Positions 34,833 through 43,802 of a stretch of 50,111 nt of DNA are shown piece by piece. The notes beneath the pieces are model-generated. The model ran no database searches. It worked only from the letters and a program-made list of their open reading frames with translations, and was not told where the DNA came from. This stretch comes from JANXQE01 sp035651635 (GTDB lineage: Bacteria > Verrucomicrobiota > Verrucomicrobiia > Limisphaerales > UBA8199): positions 1 to 50,111 of the forward strand of contig DASRFK010000135.1 of NCBI GenBank assembly GCA_035651635.1. The letters run 5' to 3'. How positions within the stretch are numbered: the stretch's first letter is position 1; every line of letters begins with the position of its first letter. The position numbers were made by a program, and so were the translations under genes.

Positions 34833-35051
34833 TCAGGGCCTATTTGGATTGGAGATCCAAAAGAAGCCTCGCACCTGTGGAGGATCGCCTTCGATGAGCG
34901 CAGCGGCGGCGTTTTTGACTTTAAAGTCGACAGCCGCTTTGGAGACGGAGGTTTGGTCTGGAAACGATTGGGAAAGCTTGTGGTCGGAAGTCCACGCGCC
35001 ACTGGAGAAGAAAAGGCCGGTGTCCAGGTTAAGAAGCGCCAGGGTGGCCAT
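34833..35051 (-). CDS. Small hypothetical protein
   Basis: The frame codes for 72 residues starting MATLALLNLDTGLFFSSG and lies 27 bp upstream of the frameshifted membrane protein on the same strand. An in-frame stop lies just before its ATG. The hydrophobic N-terminus and the balanced composition of the rest (VSKAAVDFKVKNAAAALIEG) look more natural than the overlapping frames. No family was recognised. It could be a remnant of a larger gene interrupted by the repeats on its 5' side. Confidence 0.35.
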   Translation of the reverse strand: MATLALLNLDTGLFFSSGAWTSDHKLSQSFPDQTSVSKAAVDFKVKNAAAALIEGDPPQVRGFFWISNPNRP

Positions 35052-35172
35052 CGACTGAGTCTACGATGAATAGCCCAAAAGGCAACGGGGCGATTAGGGA
35101 AAAGCGGAAAGCGAGAAATCGAAAAAGGGGGACTGCCGGACGGGACGCCCCCCCGGGATTTCCTTTTCCCCG

Positions 35173-35925
35173 CAGATTCAGGGCGACCACAGATGACCAA
35201 GACCTCCTTTCCATGAACCTGGTAGAAAGGGGCGGGGACGTCTCGTCCCCGAGTCTGGCTTAGCGGCGCGGGACGAGACGTCCCCGCCCCGAATGACATT
35301 GGACTCGCCATTTGGGTTCATGGTCCCAATGCAGGATCTGGCTATCGTGGAGGCTCTCCCTGAACCGAGCGCAAAAAGCCCACCCCGGCCCTCTCCCCCA
35401 GGAGAGGGTGGGGCTTTCGCAGAGCGGTTTGGGTTCATGGTCGCAATACATCTGCATGCGCAAAAGAAGCGCTCCCCGTGAACTTCCCCACAGATTCAGG
35501 GCGACCACAGATGACCAAGACCTCCTTTCCGTGAACCTGGTAGTAAGGGGCGGGGAAGTCTCGTCCCCGAGTCTGGCTTAGCGGCGCGGGACGAGACGTC
35601 CCCGCCCCGAATGACATTGGACTCGCTATTTGGGTTCATGGTCCAATGCAGGATCTGGCTATCGTGGAGGCTCTCCCTGAACCGAACGCAAAAAGCCCGC
35701 CCTCACCCGGCCCTCTCCCCCAGGAGAGGGTGGAGCTTTCGCAGAGCAGTTTGGGTTCATGCTCGCAATACATCTGCGTGCGCAAAGGATGGGCTCCCCG
35801 TGAACTTCCCCCACAGACCCAGGGCGACCGCAGATGACCAAGACCTTCTTTCCATGAACCGAACGCAAAAAGCCCGCCCTCACCCCGACCCTCTCCCCCA
35901 GGAGAGGGTGGAGCACCGCAGATGA
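35173..35925. repeat. 318-bp tandem repeat with long palindromes
   Basis: Unit 1 starts at 35173 and unit 2 at 35491 (period 318 bp). A third unit from about 35814 lacks its centre. Each of the first two units contains an inverted repeat with 21-base arms: 35229-35249 with 35270-35290 is perfect, and 35547-35567 with 35588-35608 has one mismatch. The arms centre on GGGGACGTCTCGTCCC-like sequence. Each unit also carries a smaller palindrome CCTCTCCCCCAGGAGAGG (near 35390, 35712 and 35890). No reading frame is convincing across the array; the frames seen simply repeat with the DNA. Confidence 0.85.
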
Positions 35926-36011
35926 GAACAGAGAGCCGGGATGAACGTTGGGGCGCCGTCCGAGGGGTTCACGCAAGCAGAACAGCGAAGGTTGCCTTGC
36001 GCGGTTGCTTT

Positions 36012-36227
36012 TTACACCTGAATGGTTGCGAGGTTTCGGCACACGCGGCACCGGATCACCAACACCCGCGTGCCTTGGCGCGCCTCGCTAATAAAGCTAA
36101 CCTCCCTCGCGCAAACCGGACAGGTCCCGGGCAGGCGAGCGTTGTATTCTCGGGCAAGTTTTTCAACCTCTGCTTGCGTCCAATCGCGTTGGGGACGGGA
36201 ACTCGGGTGCGGTGGGTGGGGAGCCAT
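36012..36227 (-). CDS. Small zinc-ribbon-like protein
   Basis: The frame codes for 71 residues. Two CxxC pairs (CPVC at about 36-39 and CRVC at about 60-63), separated by about 20 residues, form a probable zinc ribbon. The N-terminal half has a charged helix (TQAEVEKLAREYNARL). No ribosome-binding site is obvious. A real small gene is supported by the paired Cys knuckles and the natural composition, but not by any recognised family. Confidence 0.55.
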   Translation of the reverse strand: MAPHPPHPSSRPQRDWTQAEVEKLAREYNARLPGTCPVCAREVSFISEARQGTRVLVIRCRVCRNLATIQV

Positions 36228-36386
36228 AACGCAGTATCAATCGCAGGACTCCGCCTCAACCTTACAAAAATCAGGCCTGCGGTTTAGCGGAGCGCAACCG
36301 CGCTTTGCCAGGGCAAAGCACAACCTGGCAGGAGCGGGGGGTTGGAAGGCGAAGGGGCGCGGCCTGGCAGGAGCAAGCGGGCCAGG

Positions 36387-37370
36387 CTAGCCGTTCAAGC
36401 GCCCGCGTTCCGGGCCGGTTTCGCACCGCGAACCCGGGAGTTCGGCGACGACCCAGGCATGTTCTGAGGCGTTCGTTTCGGGGCTTTTAGTTGCGAAACG
36501 GACGTCCAGGGACAGGGCGCCGCTCTGGAGCACTCGCAGGCTGTCCGGATGAACTTTGGCGTTGACCGTGAGGATACGGAATCCGGCCCGGGTGAAAACC
36601 TCGATTAATTCGTCGATTCGGAGCCGGTTGTGATACATGTAGCGATTGCCGGCAATAGAATCCCATTCTTCTTCGCTAAACTGCAGGAAATTGACCCGGG
36701 AGATCGAGTCATCCTCACCGGAGAACAAATCCGCAAGGGCGGCATAGTGAAGGGCCAGGCCATCGGATTTCAGGAGCCGGATCGCCTCTGAAAAAATGCC
36801 GTCCAGGGCCGACCGGGCGACATGTTCCACGACGCCGTAGGAGACGTGATAGTCAATGCTTCGGGAGGCGAGGTCCAGGTGGCCGGCGTCGGCCGGAGCC
36901 AGGTAACGAACATTGATCAGCGAGAGGAGCTCGCGCAAATCTCTTTTGCAACTCAGCAGTAACTCGAAACGTTGGCGGAAGATCGGCTTTTGGGCATGAG
37001 CGCCGAAGATTTGGCGGATGGATTCCTGGTGGGTTTTGATATAATCGATCTCCTCGAAGATGAGTTCGGATTTCAAATAGGGGTTGAGGTCCACGGTAAT
37101 GGTCTGAAATGCGCCGCAACACCAAACGGCGATGGGCAGAGACAAACACCGGCCGGTACCCACTTCGAGGAAAACTTCCGAGCCGGTCAGCTCGCGCCGG
37201 TATGTTTGGATGAAATCGACGACGGCGACCCCGGCCTTGAGGAGATGCACCGGGTTGGCGGAGCGCAAGGCGCCAAACTTGCGCTGAACGAAATAGTAAG
37301 CGCTCAAGCTTAAGGCGGGAGGCAGTTTGCCGATTGCTTTGGCAAGTCTGGCTTTATTTCTCCAATTCAT
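36387..37370 (-). CDS. Class I SAM-dependent methyltransferase
   Basis: The protein has 327 residues. The SAM-binding motif I is FLEVGTGRCLSLP (about residues 87-99), followed by TVDLNPYL, the acidic residue expected at the end of strand 2. Later comes IDYHVSYGVVEHV, the usual motif-IV-like stretch of the methyltransferase fold. The gene is last in a three-gene minus-strand group with another methyltransferase and a deacetylase-like protein, which suggests modification of a surface glycan or lipid-linked sugar. The actual acceptor is unknown. Confidence 0.75.
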   Translation of the reverse strand: MNWRNKARLAKAIGKLPPALSLSAYYFVQRKFGALRSANPVHLLKAGVAVVDFIQTYRRELTGSEVFLEVGTGRCLSLPIAVWCCGAFQTITVDLNPYLKSELIFEEIDYIKTHQESIRQIFGAHAQKPIFRQRFELLLSCKRDLRELLSLINVRYLAPADAGHLDLASRSIDYHVSYGVVEHVARSALDGIFSEAIRLLKSDGLALHYAALADLFSGEDDSISRVNFLQFSEEEWDSIAGNRYMYHNRLRIDELIEVFTRAGFRILTVNAKVHPDSLRVLQSGALSLDVRFATKSPETNASEHAWVVAELPGSRCETGPERGRLNG

Positions 37371-37476
37371 GCTGGTGAACCGTTCGGGAGGCAGAGTAAC
37401 TGTTGCTGGCCGAGCAATTGGGGAACCATGTAGTCAGGATAACACCTCCAAGCTGGTACTCATTTTTGCCGCAGCG

Positions 37477-38409
37477 CTAGGTGGTCCCTTTTAGCATTTT
37501 TTGGAACAACCATGTTCTTTCGAGTTTGCGAAGCCGATCGGGGGCAATCGATCGCTCGTTGAGGTTGGCGCCGTGGCGCAGATGGTCCAGTACTGAGGAG
37601 GCGGGGGCGAACCAACCGTTTAACGATCGGATGAATTCCATACGTTTGCGGAACTCTTCATTCACTTTGCCGTCCTGGGTGAATCTGTAGGCGAAGTGTA
37701 CATACGCGATGCACAAGCTACCTTCGTCGTGCACGCGCTTCAATTTCGCAACCGTAAAATTCTTGAGGAAATACTTCAGGTTGGTCCCGTCGGCGGAGGT
37801 GAACCAATAATTAACATAGGGTTTGGCGGGATCGTGATAGGGCTGTTCCGGGCAGACGGCCAAGGCATCCAGCTCATCAAAAACGAAATTCCGGACGTAA
37901 CGCACTTGTTTTTGACAGAGATCTCCCCAGAAAAGAGGGTCGCCCTCAAGGTGTCCACGCGAGATGTCTCGGCGCTTCCCGCGGGTGGCCAGGTTGTAAA
38001 AGTTTCGACGCCAGCCGGAGAGCCGCTGGTCGCCCCAATAGATATTTTCCCGGCAGCGCGTGTGATTGCAAAAAAGCAGCTCGCCCGGTCCGAAGACCTC
38101 GTGGAATTTTGCCAGGCCGCGGAGGGTGGTTTCTCGCGGTGAGGTGGTTGGCGCCGCGTTGTGAAAGGCGATCTCAAACCCCGCTTTTTGCAGGGTTAAA
38201 ACCCAATCGCGATACGGTTGCAGCTCGCAGGTAGATCCTTCCCGCAGCGGATCGCCCTGGCCTGGGAACATCCAGACGGTTTTGGTCGTCTTCATTCCCA
38301 GCTGAGCGAGCAGGTCGTAAACTGGCTTTACGTTCTCGACGGTGGCACAATCCGTGTCGTCCACGATCGTGAACGCGAACTGATGTCCGTTGGGCCAGGT
38401 CACCCGCAT
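37477..38409 (-). CDS. Polysaccharide-deacetylase-like protein
   Basis: The protein has 310 residues with no signal peptide. The opening FAFTIVDDTDCATVENVKPVYDLLAQLG resembles the first strand and metal-binding Asp pair of NodB-type polysaccharide deacetylases. The FEIAFHNAAP stretch could supply the second metal-site His in place of the usual HxxxH. The assignment rests on these two motifs only, so a catalytically divergent or unrelated TIM-like protein is possible. It lies 27 bp downstream of the first methyltransferase gene and probably shares its transcript. Confidence 0.5.
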   Translation of the reverse strand: MRVTWPNGHQFAFTIVDDTDCATVENVKPVYDLLAQLGMKTTKTVWMFPGQGDPLREGSTCELQPYRDWVLTLQKAGFEIAFHNAAPTTSPRETTLRGLAKFHEVFGPGELLFCNHTRCRENIYWGDQRLSGWRRNFYNLATRGKRRDISRGHLEGDPLFWGDLCQKQVRYVRNFVFDELDALAVCPEQPYHDPAKPYVNYWFTSADGTNLKYFLKNFTVAKLKRVHDEGSLCIAYVHFAYRFTQDGKVNEEFRKRMEFIRSLNGWFAPASSVLDHLRHGANLNERSIAPDRLRKLERTWLFQKMLKGTT

Positions 38410-38436
38410 ACAGCCGTGTTCAAATACCTGAAAGTG

Positions 38437-39162
38437 TCATTGGGCCACTTCTCTTCGGCGGCAAATCACCACTTTTCTGGCACCAATGCCGAGCTTTGCG
38501 CCAAGTTCCTCAATGAAATTTGCGAACCAGCGCGAGGCGGGCGAGCGCCACATAGACCTGGGAGAAGTGCTCCAATGAAACACCCGCTCAATCCCCAGGC
38601 CGAGCTGCTCCAGTTTCCCGAAATCCCTCCGGTCGAGAGCGTGCAACGAGGCCCGACGCGATCGGAGATCAAAGATCCTTTGGTTTGAGGGGGAAACCAG
38701 CACTAAAAACGACCCGACCCGAACCAACCTGGCGAGAGTTTCGAAAGTCTGAAATCGCGCTTTTTCATCCACCTGAATTGTCGCGATGGCCATGCAGAAG
38801 CAAATATCGTATTGCTCCTTGATGCTGCAGTTCAGCACGTCGGTCCAAATAAATGGAAAATCGTAATGTTCGACGATGTAATCGCGAAATTTGGTGCTGA
38901 AGTCCGAAGCGGTAACCTGCTTGTTTCTCTCGGCCCACAAGGAGGCATGCAAGCCCGACCCGCACCCAATATCCAGCAGGCGAACCTGGTCCCTGGGGAT
39001 GTAACGGTCGATGCGTTTGATGAACTGCCGTTCTTTCTCGAGGTCATAGGCGTTGAGAAATTCGCTGACCGTATCCTCACGTTCATAATGCACTTTATGG
39101 TGCTCATATGTGTAAGTTGCCTCGTCCATTGACCAAAGTAATGCGCTTTGGGCATTGCGCAA
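38437..39162 (-). CDS. Class I SAM-dependent methyltransferase
   Basis: The protein has 241 residues from a TTG at 39162, or 230 from the ATG at 39129. Motif I is VRLLDIGCGSGLHA, followed by VTASDFS, as in the Methyltransf_11/25 group. The frame stays open upstream of both starts with natural-looking sequence (IPHADPQWLAWLAGQLRNAQ) but offers no start codon. Either a non-standard start or a frameshift near 39200 may hide the true N-terminus. It is first of the three-gene group. Confidence 0.72.
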   Translation of the reverse strand: MRNAQSALLWSMDEATYTYEHHKVHYEREDTVSEFLNAYDLEKERQFIKRIDRYIPRDQVRLLDIGCGSGLHASLWAERNKQVTASDFSTKFRDYIVEHYDFPFIWTDVLNCSIKEQYDICFCMAIATIQVDEKARFQTFETLARLVRVGSFLVLVSPSNQRIFDLRSRRASLHALDRRDFGKLEQLGLGIERVFHWSTSPRSMWRSPASRWFANFIEELGAKLGIGARKVVICRRREVAQ

Positions 39163-39922
39163 TTGTCCCGCCAGCCAGGCCAGCCATTGCGGATCTGCAT
39201 GAGGAATTTCGAACCCGGCTTGGCAGCTCGCCCTCTTACTTGGCCACGGGGCTATAAATCAGCAGCGCATGGTGTTCGCACTCATACAGGGGCCGGGCCT
39301 GAAAACGGGACCACTATAGATCTGCGGGGCTTTTCAGCGCGGTGAGGGCGCAAGGCGCGATCGGGCGGACGCGTGGCGGCCAGCCGCGAGGTCACGAGGC
39401 TTCGCGCAAACTATTAAAACCCGAAGGTGGCGGACACGCGCTTTCCCGAGGGCCGTGTGGAACCGGAGCAGTCGCTGGTCGATCGGGCTTCGGTCGCAGC
39501 AGTCGTACGAAAGTCGAAAGCGGCAAAATGACGAGAGCTAAACAAAGGAAGAAAGCCAAGCCAATGACCAACCGGAGCTTTGGGACTAAGGAAGAGGGTG
39601 TGCAAGAGCAATGCCGGCACGGTAGAATTGCTTGGGTGACCTGAATCGCTCGAATGGCGTCACCCTGCTTCATCTTGTTTTCAGCTGTTTGGCTCGCCAA
39701 ACCACGAAAAAAGCCTGCCAGAGGGAGCCGCGCAATGCCATGGGGGGAAATGCTCCTCGCAAACAGCCTGGCAGCGAATTGAAGCCCGACCCAGGAGTTG
39801 AATTCGGTCTGGTCGACGTTCTGCCCCGGGGTTACTCTCAATTCACGGATGGCAGGAGTACAGATCGGCCACTCGACCCGAAATCTTTTGGTTTTATCAA
39901 TGATCCAAGCAACGCGCCGACT
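39163..39922. other. Intergenic region without a convincing gene
   Basis: The region lies between the divergent methyltransferase operon and rsgA and holds the promoters of both. A minus-strand frame (39392-40090) has one hydrophobic helix near its end (RLVIGLAFFLCLALVILPLS), but most of it runs antisense to rsgA and its composition is poor. A truncated or decayed small membrane-protein gene around 39400-39620 cannot be excluded. The rsgA frame also stays open back to 39632 but is not protein-like there. Confidence 0.5.
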
Positions 39923-40978
39923 ATGGAACTGACGAAGCTGGGCTGGAATGCTGAACTCGATCAGCAATTCGCACCCCACCGTGCCAAGGGTCTGGTCCCG
40001 GCTCGCGTCGCGGTGGAGGACAAGCATTTCTTCCGCATCTGGACGGCGGAGGCGGAGCTTCTGGCGCAAGTCTCGGGCAAATGCTTCCACGAAGCGCGCC
40101 GGTCCAACTCAAGACTTCCCAAGGTCGGAGATTGGGTTGCCGTAAAACTCGTGGCCAACGAGGATAAAGCCGTTATTCAGGCCATCCTTCCGCGACGCAC
40201 GCGGCTGTCCCGCAAGATCGGCCATGGGGCCACCGAACACATCCTCGCCACCAATATCGACACGGCGTTCATGGTGACCGCCGCGGACGTAAGTTTCGAC
40301 CCGGTCTGTTTGGAGCAGATGTTGGTGGTGGCGCATGAGAGCGGCGCCAGGCCGGTCGTCGTGCTCAATAAAATCGATTTGTGCGACGACCTTGACGCGA
40401 AGCTTGCCGGGGCCGCTCGCGTGGCCGGGGGCGCCTCCGTGCTCGCGGCCTGTGCGCGGACCGGGCGGGGCGTGAATGCGTTGTCCGAACTGATTAAACC
40501 CGGCGACACCGCGGTGTTCATCGGAACTTCGGGGGTTGGCAAGTCGAGCCTCATCAATCGCCTCTATGGAGAAGACATACAGGCGACGGTGGAAGTTCGC
40601 ACGAGTGACGCCAAAGGACGGCATACGACTTCGTGGCGCGAGATGATCTTCCTCCCCCAAGGCGGCGTGGTCATTGATACGCCGGGCATGAGAGAGTTCC
40701 ACATCTGGATTGCCACGGAGGGATCGAAGCAGGCTTTTCCTGAGATCGAAGCGCTGTCTCCGCGCTGCCGCTTCCGCGACTGCACCCATACGAAGGAGAA
40801 TAAGTGTGCCGTGCTCGAAGCGCTGGCCGCCGGCACGCTCCCGCGCGAGCGGTATGAGAGTTTCCTCAAGCTCCAACTCGAAATCCGCTTCCTCCGCGAA
40901 GCGGAGAAAAGAGCCGCCTGGCAACACCGTAAAAAGAGTGATCGCGGCGCCGGGCGCACCTTCAGCCGGAAGAATTGA
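39923..40978 (+). CDS. rsgA: Ribosome small subunit biogenesis GTPase RsgA
   Basis: The protein has 351 residues from the ATG at 39923 (MELTKLGWNAELDQQF), which matches the usual RsgA N-terminus; the frame upstream is not conserved-looking. It is a circularly permuted GTPase: NKID (149-152) precedes GTSGVGKSS (201-209) and DTPGMRE (252-258). The C-terminal zinc site CRFRDCTHTKENKC has Cys282, Cys286, His288 and Cys295. An OB-fold covers the first 100 residues. RsgA helps late maturation of the 30S subunit. It is followed after about 110 bp by engB, another ribosome-assembly GTPase. Confidence 0.95.
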   Translation: MELTKLGWNAELDQQFAPHRAKGLVPARVAVEDKHFFRIWTAEAELLAQVSGKCFHEARRSNSRLPKVGDWVAVKLVANEDKAVIQAILPRRTRLSRKIGHGATEHILATNIDTAFMVTAADVSFDPVCLEQMLVVAHESGARPVVVLNKIDLCDDLDAKLAGAARVAGGASVLAACARTGRGVNALSELIKPGDTAVFIGTSGVGKSSLINRLYGEDIQATVEVRTSDAKGRHTTSWREMIFLPQGGVVIDTPGMREFHIWIATEGSKQAFPEIEALSPRCRFRDCTHTKENKCAVLEALAAGTLPRERYESFLKLQLEIRFLREAEKRAAWQHRKKSDRGAGRTFSRKN

Positions 40979-41087
40979 ACCCGTTTGACTCAGTCCTGTG
41001 CGGCTGGCGGCGTAAAACGGCGGTTTTCCGACGATATGTGTTTCCGTGGGCTGGATTTATGCCACAATGCGGTGTGGATTCTCCATT

Positions 41088-41786
41088 GTGAACATTTCAT
41101 CCGCCATTTTTGACTGCAGCGCGCCGGATTTGGATTCATGTCCGAACGAGTCGTTGCCGGAGTTTGCCTTCATCGGGCGCTCGAACGTCGGCAAATCCTC
41201 GCTGCTGAACGTGCTCGCGGGCGAGCCGGGAATGGCCCGCGTTTCGTCCAGGCCGGGGTTCACCAGGCTCATTAACATCTTCACGATAAACAAATGCTGG
41301 CGGCTGGTGGATCTGCCGGGCTACGGCTTTGCCGAAGGTTCGCGGAAGCACCAGGCCCGTTTCAACCAAGCCGCGGCCGATTACTTGGAACATCGCCCGA
41401 ACCTCTGCCTGGTCTTTTCACTGATCGACTCCGGGCTGGCGCCGCAACCCATCGATCTCGAGTTCGTAGAATGGCTCGTGCGCCATGCCGTGCCGTTCGT
41501 GCTCGTCTTTACCAAGGCCGACAAGGTATCCGCCGCCATGACGCAGACGAACATCGCCGCCTTTACGGAGCGCATTTCGGCATGGTTTGAAAAGTCTCCA
41601 GCCGTGTTCACCTGTTCCGCAGAGACGGGCTGCGGGCGCCAGGAGTTGCTCGAAGTAATCGACGAGCAGCTGACCGCCATTAACGCCGCTTCGAACCGGG
41701 TACCGGCAGTTGCCGAAAGTCTAAGCCTGCAAACGCAAGTTCGAGAAAATCGAAAACGACGTCCTGACCTCAACCGCCCTTGGTGA
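41088..41786 (+). CDS. engB: Ribosome biogenesis GTPase EngB (YihA/YsxC)
   Basis: The protein has 232 residues from the GTG at 41088. That start is preferred over the GTG at 41046 or ATG at 41067 because it places NISSAIF at the position of the usual MKIKSAEF-like opening. The motifs are GRSNVGKSS (30-38), PGFT in the switch, DLPGYGFA (75-82) and TKAD (about 142). EngB acts in late assembly of the 50S subunit. The C-terminal about 40 residues are longer than in E. coli YihA and are Arg/Asn-rich. Confidence 0.93.
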   Translation: MNISSAIFDCSAPDLDSCPNESLPEFAFIGRSNVGKSSLLNVLAGEPGMARVSSRPGFTRLINIFTINKCWRLVDLPGYGFAEGSRKHQARFNQAAADYLEHRPNLCLVFSLIDSGLAPQPIDLEFVEWLVRHAVPFVLVFTKADKVSAAMTQTNIAAFTERISAWFEKSPAVFTCSAETGCGRQELLEVIDEQLTAINAASNRVPAVAESLSLQTQVRENRKRRPDLNRPW

Positions 41787-41933
41787 GAGCGTTTCACGTG
41801 CCCCACCCTTGTGTTCTTTGTGATGCCGTTCAGGTTGGAATTCGCGCAATCCGGCTAAATCGGCTGTTCTCATTTGCGCTTTATACCCTTACTTAAATTT
41901 TCCGTGGACCGAAAAAATTCTTCAAAGGCTGAC

Positions 41934-43802
41934 ATGATCAACAGAGCGAAAAATACCGGTGACGAGAACGGGCGAAGCGGTCCAGGCAAGAGCCGGTTAC
42001 CGCGCGCGCCGTTCATGTTTGGAGCAAAGGCCGCTGGCAAGGCGTCTGCAACGACGAAAGCCAAAAGTATTCCGGGCCACGGCGGCGCCGCCGGGGCAGG
42101 CACGTCCGCAGCGAAAGGCCTCGGGAACGCCAGTTCAAATGCTCATCCTGAGCCAGTGGACATGACCGAGGTAATCAAAACCCTGATCGAGGTGGCCCAT
42201 GAGCAAGGACATCTCACTTATGACGACCTCAATGAGGTCCTGCCCGATGGCGTCTCTCCCGAAGATTTGGACATACTTTACACCAAACTGCAGAACGTTG
42301 GGATCGAGGTGGTCACCCAGGCCGAAGCTGAGAAGGCCAAACCCGAGGATCCGGAGCCGGAGGAAGATCGGTCCTTCGATGCACTGGATGACCCGGTTCG
42401 AATGTACATGAACCAGATGGGTAAAGTGCCGCTGCTCAGCCGCGAGCAGGAGATTGAGGTCTGCAAATGTATCGAAAAGGCCGAATTGGAAGTGACCCGC
42501 CTGGTCTATGGCCTGGGCTTCACCGCCAAAGAGCACAGTACGCTCGCCGAGAAGCTGCTGGCCGACCCACCCAAGGAACGTTTTGACCGAATCGTAGTGG
42601 ATAGCAAAGTCACCAGTCGGGAGCGCCACCTCCAGGAGCTCCGCGGCCTGTTGAAAAAAATGCATGCGCTCGACGCAGAGGTGGACGAGCACTATTCCCT
42701 GTGGAAAAAGGCGTCCGGCGCTGGCCGTCGTGAAAAGCTGTTTGCCGAGCTCCAAAGACTCGAGCGCCGCCTTCAGGCCACATTTCCAAAGTTCTTTTTC
42801 AAACAAAAGGTGGTCGAGGACATCGTCCTGGTGGCCGGCAACCTACAGGCGAGATTTCAAGCCGGACTTAAACGCATCCAGGAGTTTGAAAAGGAGCCCA
42901 AGAGCAGCCGCCAACAGGCGGCCTTGCGGGAGGAACGCGCCCAAATTCTTGCCCTGGAACAATTGGCCCGTCGGTCGCACGAGGAATTCTCCAAAACGTT
43001 CGAACGGTTGCAGCGCGCCGCAAACCAGGCCCACGAGGCCAAAAGCCATATGGCGGAAGCCAACCTGCGGCTGGTGGTGTCCATCGCGAAGAAGTACGTC
43101 AATCGTGGCCAGTCCTTTCTTGACCTGGTGCAGGAAGGCAACATCGGCCTGCTGAAAGGAGTCGAGAAATTCGATTATCGGCGCGGCTATAAGTTCTCCA
43201 CGTATGCCGTGTGGTGGATTCGCCAGGCCGTGACCCGCTCCATCGCCGACCAGGCCCGTACCATCCGAATCCCGGTTCACATGATTGAGCTGATGAGCAA
43301 GCTTTGGCGCACCCAGAAGCAGCTTGGCCAGGAGTTGGGCCGGGAGCCGACGGCCGAAGACCTTGCCGACGAATTGGGTCTGCCGATCGCGCGAATCAAC
43401 GCGCTCTTGAAGATGGCCCGCCAGCCTATCTCTCTCGACGCCCCGGTGGGGGAAGAGGGGGATGTGAGCGTGGGTGATTTCATCGAGGACCAGGGCGCGG
43501 AGAACCCCGCGGCGGGTGTCAGCCAGAGCCTGCTCAAAGAGAAGCTCGACACGGTGCTGAGCAGTCTCAGCGCACGCGAGCGGACGATCCTCGAAATGCG
43601 CTTTGGTTTGGTCGACGGCTACGGCCACACCTTGGAGGAAATTGGAAGCATGTACAATGTGACACGGGAGCGCATCCGTCAGATCGAAGCCAAGGCCTTG
43701 CGTAAGCTCAGGCATCCGACTCGGGCTCACCACCTGCACGGCTTCCTGGAGACCAACCAGGAAGCCGCCTTGAGCGGCGCCCTGACTGAGAGCGTGTTTT
43801 AA
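41934..43802 (+). CDS. rpoD: Primary sigma factor RpoD (sigma-70)
   Basis: The protein has 622 residues from the ATG at 41934, which has an AAAGG about 7 bases upstream. The TTG at 41874 would add 20 unlikely residues. An Ala/Gly/Lys-rich N-terminal leader precedes region 1.1 (VIKTLIEVAHEQGHLTYDDLNEVLP). Region 1.2 is DPVRMYMNQMGKVPLLSREQE. Region 2 includes NLRLVVSIAKKYVNRGQSF and YKFSTYAVWWIRQAVTR. Region 3 includes PVHMIELMSKL. Region 4 is ERTILEMRFGL...TLEEIGSMYNVTRERIRQIEAKALRKLRHP. A long non-conserved region between 1.2 and 2 is present, as in many primary sigma factors. It directs housekeeping transcription. The last residues (TESVF) come from a repeat at the 3' end. Confidence 0.96.
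   Translation: MINRAKNTGDENGRSGPGKSRLPRAPFMFGAKAAGKASATTKAKSIPGHGGAAGAGTSAAKGLGNASSNAHPEPVDMTEVIKTLIEVAHEQGHLTYDDLNEVLPDGVSPEDLDILYTKLQNVGIEVVTQAEAEKAKPEDPEPEEDRSFDALDDPVRMYMNQMGKVPLLSREQEIEVCKCIEKAELEVTRLVYGLGFTAKEHSTLAEKLLADPPKERFDRIVVDSKVTSRERHLQELRGLLKKMHALDAEVDEHYSLWKKASGAGRREKLFAELQRLERRLQATFPKFFFKQKVVEDIVLVAGNLQARFQAGLKRIQEFEKEPKSSRQQAALREERAQILALEQLARRSHEEFSKTFERLQRAANQAHEAKSHMAEANLRLVVSIAKKYVNRGQSFLDLVQEGNIGLLKGVEKFDYRRGYKFSTYAVWWIRQAVTRSIADQARTIRIPVHMIELMSKLWRTQKQLGQELGREPTAEDLADELGLPIARINALLKMARQPISLDAPVGEEGDVSVGDFIEDQGAENPAAGVSQSLLKEKLDTVLSSLSARERTILEMRFGLVDGYGHTLEEIGSMYNVTRERIRQIEAKALRKLRHPTRAHHLHGFLETNQEAALSGALTESVF

Noticed and set aside
34802..35311. Minus-strand frame of 169 codons overlapping the 318-bp repeat
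   Set aside because: Its 5' half is translated repeat and its 3' half overlaps the more natural 72-residue frame.
35173..35925. CRISPR array
   Set aside because: The units are about 318 bp tandem repeats with internal palindromes, not short repeats separated by unique spacers, and no cas gene is nearby.
39632..39922. N-terminal extension of rsgA
   Set aside because: The first 97 codons of the long frame lack resemblance to RsgA, whose normal N-terminus begins at the ATG at 39923.
39392..40090. Minus-strand frame with a hydrophobic segment
   Set aside because: Most of it is antisense to rsgA and its upstream frame; only the last about 60 codons look membrane-like, which is too little to call a gene.
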